From the NCBI GenBank assembly GCA_026986235.1, contig JALSOY010000029.1, forward strand, positions 1-18,601: a stretch of 18,601 nucleotides of DNA, in the 5' to 3' direction. Shown piece after piece: positions 13,448 to 18,601 of the stretch (its first letter is position 1; each line of letters starts with the position of its first letter). Position numbers and translations under genes: made by a program. Under the pieces are notes generated by a model. That model did no database searches and was not told the origin of the DNA. It saw only the letters and a list, made by a program, of their open reading frames with translations. This DNA is from Caldifarciminota bacterium (GTDB taxonomy: Bacteria > Hydrothermota > Hydrothermia > B15-G9 > WFZT01).

Positions 13448-14162
13448 GCTAATTGCACGAGGATTAAGAAAGAGGTACGGGAAGAGAGAGGTCGTAAAAG
13501 GTATAGACATTGAGGTAAAAACCGGGGAGATCGTTGGACTTCTGGGACCCAATGGAGCGGGTAAAACGACGACTTTTTACATGATTATGGGTGCCATCAG
13601 TCCCGACGCAGGTGAAATTTTTCTTGACGATAAAAATATAACCAGATTTCCCATGTACAGGCGGGCGCGTCTCGGAATCAGTTATCTCCCTCAGGAACCT
13701 TCTATTTTCAGGAAGCTTACTGTTTATGACAATGTTTACGCCATCCTTGAGATGAGAGAAAAATCCAGGGAAGCCATAAAGAGAAAAACAGAAAGTGTAC
13801 TGAAACAGATGAATGTCTGGAGGTTGAAGGATAGCAGGGCTTTCCAGCTATCAGGAGGAGAGAGACGAAGAGTTGAGATAGCAAGGAGCCTGGCCTTGAA
13901 TCCAAAATTTCTGTTACTCGATGAACCTTTTACAGGGATTGATCCCAAAACCAGGCAGGATATACAGGAAATCGTTAAGGAGCTGAAGAGTCTGAATATA
14001 GGGGTCCTCATCACGGATCATAATGTGAGGGAGACACTGGAAATTACAGACAGAGCCTATATAATTTATGATGGAAAGATTATGTTTCAGGGATCATCGG
14101 AGGAGCTCGTGATGGATCAGAATGTCAGGAAGTTTTACCTTGGAGAGAGGTTCAGGCTATGA
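13440..14162 (+). CDS. lptB: LPS export ABC transporter ATPase LptB
   Basis: LptB powers extraction of LPS from the inner membrane together with LptF and LptG, which are not in this window. It has 240 residues, the normal length. Walker A is GPNGAGKTT (about 35-43), and the Q-loop is in SYLPQEPSIFRKLTV, an LptB-specific stretch. The signature is LSGGERRRVEIAR (about 138-150), Walker B is FLLLDEPFTGIDP (about 158-170) and the H-loop is in LITDHNVRETL, also characteristic of LptB. The gene overlaps the OstA-like gene by 8 bases and rpoN by 4 bases (ATGA). This packing with rpoN is seen in many proteobacteria and beyond, which supports LptB over a generic branched-chain amino acid ATPase. Confidence 0.96.
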   Translation: MSKLIARGLRKRYGKREVVKGIDIEVKTGEIVGLLGPNGAGKTTTFYMIMGAISPDAGEIFLDDKNITRFPMYRRARLGISYLPQEPSIFRKLTVYDNVYAILEMREKSREAIKRKTESVLKQMNVWRLKDSRAFQLSGGERRRVEIARSLALNPKFLLLDEPFTGIDPKTRQDIQEIVKELKSLNIGVLITDHNVRETLEITDRAYIIYDGKIMFQGSSEELVMDQNVRKFYLGERFRL

Positions 14163-15541
14163 GTGGTTACCATCAAACAGACGAACTAAGGGTAAAACAT
14201 AACATGTATCCAGTCGTAAGGATGGAAGTCAGGCTGATTCAGACACCTCTCCTTGAGCTCAACCAGATGATACTGGAAGAGCTGGAGCAGAATCCACTTC
14301 TCATTGAGGATGTGAACTTCCTTGACAGGATGAGGCGCAAAATGGAAGAAAGGAGGATTACTCCCTCTTACCACGAGCTTTCCGGGGATGTGAAGATGCC
14401 CATCGTACCTGATGAAGATGAAGAGCAGGAGATCGATGCGAGATTCATGACAGAGGGTATAAACTTCTGGCAGAGAGTTGAGGCGCAGGTTGCCCTGAGC
14501 TTTCCTGAAAACACGGTTGAGGGCAGAATAGCGAGGGCAATATTTGACAACCTCGACAGTAGAGGACTTCTGTCCACTGAAGTTGAGATTATAGCAGGTG
14601 CACTTGGTGTTCCGGTCGAGAAAGTTGAGGAAATTCGCCGTGAGTTCCTGAGATTTGACCCACCGGGTGTTGGAGCCAAAAATGTGCGTGAAGTGTATCT
14701 TTCCCAGCTCGACTACCTCGGTTGCAACGACTCAATCCTTTACCAGATCGTCTCAGACTACTGGGACAGGCTTGACAGCAGGGAGGTGCAGTTTCTCATT
14801 GAATCATTGCCAGATGAGGAGAAATTAAGGGCAAGGGAAGTACTTAAACAGCTTTATGCCTATCCATCTGAGAAGTACGACAGGACGAAGCCCACCTATG
14901 TTTATCCAGAGGTTATCTTTAAAATCGTGGAGGGATCACTCGTCGTTGAGCTCGTAGAGTCTGGAATTCCAAAGGTTACCCTGAACTCCAGATATTTGAA
15001 AATGCTCGAGGATCCCTCAGTGCCGGAGGACGCCAGAAAATTTATTGAAGACAGGTACAAAAAAGCCCTCGAGTTTCTCGAGGGTCTTCAAAAAAGGAAG
15101 ACTTATCTCCTGAAAGTTGCAGAGTACATAGCGGAGCATCAAAGGGACTTTCTCCTCGGGAGATCCAGGTATTTAAAACCCATCACCCAGGTCCAGGCTG
15201 CCGAGGACCTCGAAATTCCAGCCTCCACTTTGAACAGGCTGGTAAACAAAAAATACGCCGATACACCAGTAGGGATATTTGAGCTCAAATTTTTCTTCTC
15301 GAGATCACTGAAAATTCAGGGATCCTTCAACCTCTCCACTGATTACCTTTTGAAACGCATAAAGGAACTGATAGAGAACGAGGACAGGCAAAATCCTATG
15401 AGTGATGCGGAAATTGCCAGAAAACTCAGCGAGGAGGGCTTAAAGATCTCAAGGCGTAGTGTTACAGACAAGAGGAAACGCCTCAAAATACCTTCGGCAA
15501 GAGAGAGGAAAAATCTTTACAAGAGGGGGATGAAATGGTAG
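14159..15541 (+). CDS. rpoN: RNA polymerase sigma-54 factor RpoN
   Basis: This alternative sigma factor recognises -24/-12 promoters and needs an AAA+ activator. It has 460 residues. Region I (about 10-50) keeps the leucine pattern and the LELNQMILEELEQNPLL stretch but has fewer glutamines than usual. The core-binding and central domains follow, with FDPPGVGAKNVREVYLSQL (about 167-185), a hallmark segment. The DNA-binding part includes the HTH with LKPITQVQAAEDLEIPASTLNRLVN, then YADTPVGIFELKFFFSRS. The C-terminal RpoN box reads SRRSVTDKRK (431-440) against the textbook ARRTVAKYRE: the Arg pair and Val are kept, the Lys-Tyr pair is not. The ATG overlaps the lptB stop by 4 bases. It converges with the activator gene at a distance of 13 bases. 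Confidence 0.95.
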   Translation: MSGYHQTDELRVKHNMYPVVRMEVRLIQTPLLELNQMILEELEQNPLLIEDVNFLDRMRRKMEERRITPSYHELSGDVKMPIVPDEDEEQEIDARFMTEGINFWQRVEAQVALSFPENTVEGRIARAIFDNLDSRGLLSTEVEIIAGALGVPVEKVEEIRREFLRFDPPGVGAKNVREVYLSQLDYLGCNDSILYQIVSDYWDRLDSREVQFLIESLPDEEKLRAREVLKQLYAYPSEKYDRTKPTYVYPEVIFKIVEGSLVVELVESGIPKVTLNSRYLKMLEDPSVPEDARKFIEDRYKKALEFLEGLQKRKTYLLKVAEYIAEHQRDFLLGRSRYLKPITQVQAAEDLEIPASTLNRLVNKKYADTPVGIFELKFFFSRSLKIQGSFNLSTDYLLKRIKELIENEDRQNPMSDAEIARKLSEEGLKISRRSVTDKRKRLKIPSARERKNLYKRGMKW

Positions 15542-15554
15542 CTTGTGTTTCCAT

Positions 15555-17060
15555 CTACTCAATCACATCGGTTTTCTTAAGATCGTACTCTTTAATCTTG
15601 TTTCTCAGGGTCTGACGGGTTATCCCCAGTATCCTCGCCGATTCTGAGATGTTCCATCCGGTCTTATCGAGTACCTTAAGGATGTGAATCCTCTCCACTT
15701 CCCTGAGTGAAAGTGTGTCAGAAGTCAGAGGTTTCCTCCTTTTTCTGCTGAAGACTATGTCTTTTTCAGTGATGTAATCCCCTTCAGCCAGTGCCACTGC
15801 CCGCTGGACCACGGTCTTCAGCTCCCTGACATTGCCGGGATAATCGTATGAGATAAGCTTCTCCTTCGCTTTTGCAGTAAATCCTTTTATAGACCTGTCT
15901 GAGAACTTCATCAGGAAATAGTTGGCAAGAGGGATAATTTCCTCTTTTCTCTCTCTCAGTGGAGGTACCTCTATTATGTAACCTGCGAGTCTGTAGTAGA
16001 GATCCTCTCTGAATTCTCCCCTCTCAACCATTGCCTCTATGTCCCTGTGTGTGGCGGAAACGAACCTGACATCAACCTTCCTCGTTTTATTCTCTCCGAG
16101 GACCTCAATTTCTCCGGTCTCTATTACCTTCAAAAACCTTGCCTGGAGACTGGGTGAGAGTTCTCCTATTTCGTCAAGGAAAACCGTCCCACCATCGGCG
16201 ATGTAAATCTTTCCTCTGTGATCCTTGTTGGCCCCTGTAAAGGCTCCCTTTTTGTAACCAAAGAGGTGAGATTCAAACAGGTTTTCCGGAAGGTTGGGGC
16301 AGCTAACAGAACTGAAGGGCCTTTTCGCCCTCTTTGACTTCAGATGGATTGCCCTTGCCACAAGCTCCTTACCCACTCCCGTCTCTCCAATAATGAGAAC
16401 ATTTATGTGGTCCTTGTCCTTTATCCTTTCTATCTGATCAACCACCTCTCTCATCCTGTCACTCACCACCAGAAAGTCTTCTATGTAAAAATTCTCCTTG
16501 AGGAGCGAATCTCTGATGTCAACTATCGACTGGTTAAGGGTCGTATATTCCCTTGAATTCCTGATTGCAATTGCAGCCGCATTGGCTATGGCTTCAAGTA
16601 ACCTCTGCTCCTGGTCCGTAAACGCGTTTACGATCTTTCGATTGTCAATGTATATAACTCCAAGTATTTCGTCCCCCTGCTTTATAGGAACGGCAAGGAC
16701 AGACCTTATGCCCAGGCGTCTGACACTTTTTCTCCTTTTAAAATCCTCGTGGTTCTGTGCATCAATCAATCTTATGCTCTTACCCTTTTCGTAAACGGTT
16801 TTTAAAATCGTCTCACTCAGATCCGTTAGATGCGTTTCAGAGAAGTTGTATGTCTCCCTCTTAATACCACAGCATTCTTCTCTCAGATCTATAACACACC
16901 TTTCAGCGTTAACCACCTCCCTCACAATATCGGTGAGGTATTTAAGGGTCTTCTGTAGATCAAGGGTGGAGTTGAGAATAACGGAAACCCTGTAAAGGAT
17001 TCCAAGGTAACTGGCACTAAAACCTCTTAAGGACTCACTATAAATATCCGGTGCGGGCAT
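15555..17060 (-). CDS. Sigma-54-dependent transcriptional activator, GAF-AAA+-Fis type
   Basis: This is an enhancer-binding protein that remodels the sigma-54 polymerase closed complex by ATP hydrolysis. It has 501 residues. The N-terminal GAF sensor lies at about 20-170 (SVLAVPIKQGDEILGVIYIDN is the GAF core) and holds three cysteines (C55, C63, C64). A helical linker joins it to the AAA+ domain: Walker A GETGVGKE (225-232), GAFTGA loop (272-277) for sigma-54 contact, Walker B GGTVFLDEIGE (290-300), and later REDLYYRL and the sensor II helix at YPGNVRELK. The Fis-type HTH is at about 455-495 (SESARILGITRQTLRNKIKEY). There is no receiver domain, so it should answer to a small ligand, redox state or protein partner rather than a histidine kinase. 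A TPR-protein gene ends 7 bases upstream in the same direction. Its targets are not visible here. Confidence 0.93.
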   Translation of the reverse strand: MPAPDIYSESLRGFSASYLGILYRVSVILNSTLDLQKTLKYLTDIVREVVNAERCVIDLREECCGIKRETYNFSETHLTDLSETILKTVYEKGKSIRLIDAQNHEDFKRRKSVRRLGIRSVLAVPIKQGDEILGVIYIDNRKIVNAFTDQEQRLLEAIANAAAIAIRNSREYTTLNQSIVDIRDSLLKENFYIEDFLVVSDRMREVVDQIERIKDKDHINVLIIGETGVGKELVARAIHLKSKRAKRPFSSVSCPNLPENLFESHLFGYKKGAFTGANKDHRGKIYIADGGTVFLDEIGELSPSLQARFLKVIETGEIEVLGENKTRKVDVRFVSATHRDIEAMVERGEFREDLYYRLAGYIIEVPPLRERKEEIIPLANYFLMKFSDRSIKGFTAKAKEKLISYDYPGNVRELKTVVQRAVALAEGDYITEKDIVFSRKRRKPLTSDTLSLREVERIHILKVLDKTGWNISESARILGITRQTLRNKIKEYDLKKTDVIE

Positions 17061-17067
17061 TGCTTAA

Positions 17068-18601
17068 TTATCCTTCAACGGCCTCTAAAATATCAAGTTC
17101 CACCTCCCTGATTATATTATTGGCCCCGATCTGTGAGAGAATTTTTTTACAGGCTTCAAGTTCTTCCCGGTCAGGCTCTCGCTCTTCGAAAACGGCTGCC
17201 GTGTAGGTCTTATAGCATTTCACTCTTGCAAACTGGAACCTCGCTCCAAGGGATTCAAATACACTTTCTGCCTTTTCAAAGTTCAGAAGTGCCAGATCCC
17301 ACTCCTTTCTTTTAAGGTAGATTCTGCCAAGGAGATAAAAGGCCTGACCTGTGCGGAAAGGACTGGCCAATCCTGAATCGAGGTATTCCCTCACGCTCTT
17401 GAGGGCCTCGTCAGATCTTCCAAGGAGCATAAGTGTTTCAGCCCTTTCAATGTAGTAAGTGAGATAAATCCTGCCACCATACCCTCTCATCCTTTCGATG
17501 AGGCTCTCAACTATGTTGAACGCCTCATCAAAATTTCCCTTGCTGAATGCCACCTGATAGGCCAGCGTGGGTTCATTTTTAACATCACCGGGGAAGCGGC
17601 TGAAAAACTTTTCTATCAGGTCAGTTCTCTTCTTTGCCGCGAGTATAACGAACAGGTTCTCGTAAATTGCAGATAGAACCCTGTAGTTTACAAACCTCTT
17701 CCAGTCCGTAATGGCCTTCCTTATAAATCCCAGTGCAATGTTGTACTCCCCCCGGTGGATAAGAAACTTTATAAACTTGTTGTAGAAATCCAGGCCCGGC
17801 ACACCGGTTTTTGTGTAAAGTTTATACGCCCGGTTGAAATAATCCATTACATTGCTCCAATCTCCCTGCTCAATTTTCACCATTGCCAGGTTTTCGTAAT
17901 ATTTTGCGTAAACTGATGGATTTTCCGTGGTCTCTGCAAGCCACTTGAGAGTTGACAAAACCCTTTCTGCATCGGTCAACTTTCCATAGGAGAGGTAGTA
18001 CATGAAGAGGTTAACTGCGGCCATTTCCACAATCGGGTAATTGGCCTGCTTCTCTGCGAATCTCATAACATTCTGAAGATTTTCGAGGTACTCCTCTACC
18101 CTGATATCACCTACCATCAACCGCGCAACGCTCAGGTTCATCAGTAGAGCAGGGATTTCCCAGAATATGTCGTACTTTTTCGCAATCCTGAGACCCTTAC
18201 GGTAATGGAGGACTGCATCTTTGTACTTTTCCCGTTTATAAAAGTATGTCCCTTTTATTCTTAAAAGTCTGACCTTGAGATCAACTCTCCTCGTCTTCTG
18301 CAAAAATTTATCAGTCAGATTAACAAACTTTTCCTGATCCGCGCCTGTATCTGAGAGCAGTTCAAAAAACAGCATGTTCGCCTCGTCTTTAAACTCTCCC
18401 TTTATTCTGCCAACAACATTCTGCTGCATGAGAGCGAGGATTTTGTGAGGTGGATATCCCATCTCCCTGAGTGCGAGTCCCCTTAAAAAGTCTGCAACAG
18501 GCTTCTCTATAAGGGAATAACTCTCTTCTATTAAATTGAGTGCACGCCTGTAAAGTCCAAGGTTTATTAGAGTGAAAGCGTATAAGGTGGTAAACTTTCC
18601 C
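17068..18601 (-). CDS. Tetratricopeptide-repeat protein, N-terminus beyond the window
   Basis: This is a helical repeat protein, probably a protein-binding scaffold. The frame is open without a stop from 17070 to the right edge of the window. The first Met in the window, at 18462, is not a likely start: the codons before it encode plausible TPR helix sequence (TLYAFTLINLGLYRRALNL). At least 510 residues are therefore present and the protein is 5'-partial here. TPR-like helix pairs with the W/Y-G-A-A-F-P spacing recur, for example YKDAVLHYRKGLRIAKKY, GDWSNVMDYFNRAYKLYTKTG, GRSDEALKSVREYL and KEWDLALLNFEKAESVFESLG. I see no catalytic motif or membrane segment in the visible part. It sits 7 bases before the sigma-54 activator gene in the same direction, so it may sense or transmit a signal to that regulator. 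An unseen N-terminal domain such as a kinase or HTH is possible. Confidence 0.85.
   Translation of the reverse strand, partial: GKFTTLYAFTLINLGLYRRALNLIEESYSLIEKPVADFLRGLALREMGYPPHKILALMQQNVVGRIKGEFKDEANMLFFELLSDTGADQEKFVNLTDKFLQKTRRVDLKVRLLRIKGTYFYKREKYKDAVLHYRKGLRIAKKYDIFWEIPALLMNLSVARLMVGDIRVEEYLENLQNVMRFAEKQANYPIVEMAAVNLFMYYLSYGKLTDAERVLSTLKWLAETTENPSVYAKYYENLAMVKIEQGDWSNVMDYFNRAYKLYTKTGVPGLDFYNKFIKFLIHRGEYNIALGFIRKAITDWKRFVNYRVLSAIYENLFVILAAKKRTDLIEKFFSRFPGDVKNEPTLAYQVAFSKGNFDEAFNIVESLIERMRGYGGRIYLTYYIERAETLMLLGRSDEALKSVREYLDSGLASPFRTGQAFYLLGRIYLKRKEWDLALLNFEKAESVFESLGARFQFARVKCYKTYTAAVFEEREPDREELEACKKILSQIGANNIIREVELDILEAVEG

Noticed and set aside
15066..15084. Perfect 8-bp hairpin CCCTCGAG-TTT-CTCGAGGG inside rpoN
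   Set aside because: It lies in the middle of a well-conserved coding region, encodes ordinary residues (ALEFLEG) and has no T-run after it, so it is not a credible terminator or site.
18460..18462. ATG at 18462 as the start of the TPR protein
   Set aside because: The same frame stays open to the window edge and encodes TPR-like helices upstream, so the real start is outside the window.

Overview
The window reads as chromosome of a diderm bacterium of moderate GC. The evidence is a bacterial type A RNase P RNA, an Lpt (LPS transport) ATPase with an OstA-like partner, sigma-54, and a GAF/AAA+/Fis activator of sigma-54. Alongside these sit archaeal-flavoured parts: a complete V/A-type ATPase operon and an Rnl3 (Pab1020-type) RNA ligase. 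That mix fits deep-branching, often thermophilic lineages, for example uncultured phyla such as WOR-3 or Hydrothermae, but I cannot assign the phylum from the sequence alone. Genes are tightly packed and mostly overlap or nearly touch.

Layout. 3-827 (+): an unrecognised, AT-richer gene that may be cut by the window edge. 833-9308 (-): nine-gene V/A-ATPase operon in transcription order H-I-K-E-C-F-A-B-D. The proteolipid keeps the residues that bind Na+ in the Enterococcus hirae enzyme, so a Na+-translocating machine is predicted. 9309-9637: divergent regulatory region with a promoter for each side and, between them, a ~190-bp element with terminal inverted repeats, two terminator-like hairpins and a flanking 16-bp direct repeat. 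9638-10024 (+): RNase P RNA (rnpB). 10055-15541 (+): five closely overlapping genes: RNA ligase, thiI, an OstA/LptA-like gene, lptB and rpoN. 15555-18601 (-): a sigma-54 activator preceded in the same unit by a TPR protein that runs off the window end.

How the parts fit. The left operon couples ATP to ion movement across the membrane. The right-hand cluster places three RNA-handling functions in a row (RNase P RNA, RNA ligase, tRNA 4-thiouridine synthetase), followed by LPS export and sigma-54; lptB next to rpoN is a widespread bacterial arrangement. The activator facing rpoN carries GAFTGA and should work with that sigma factor.

Most worth a second look: the promoter-splitting element at 9373-9602, the apparently leaderless RNA ligase gene right behind rnpB, the RNase P RNA without an obvious GGU motif in L15, and the divergent RpoN box. 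I found no CRISPR array, tRNA, transposase gene or prophage gene.
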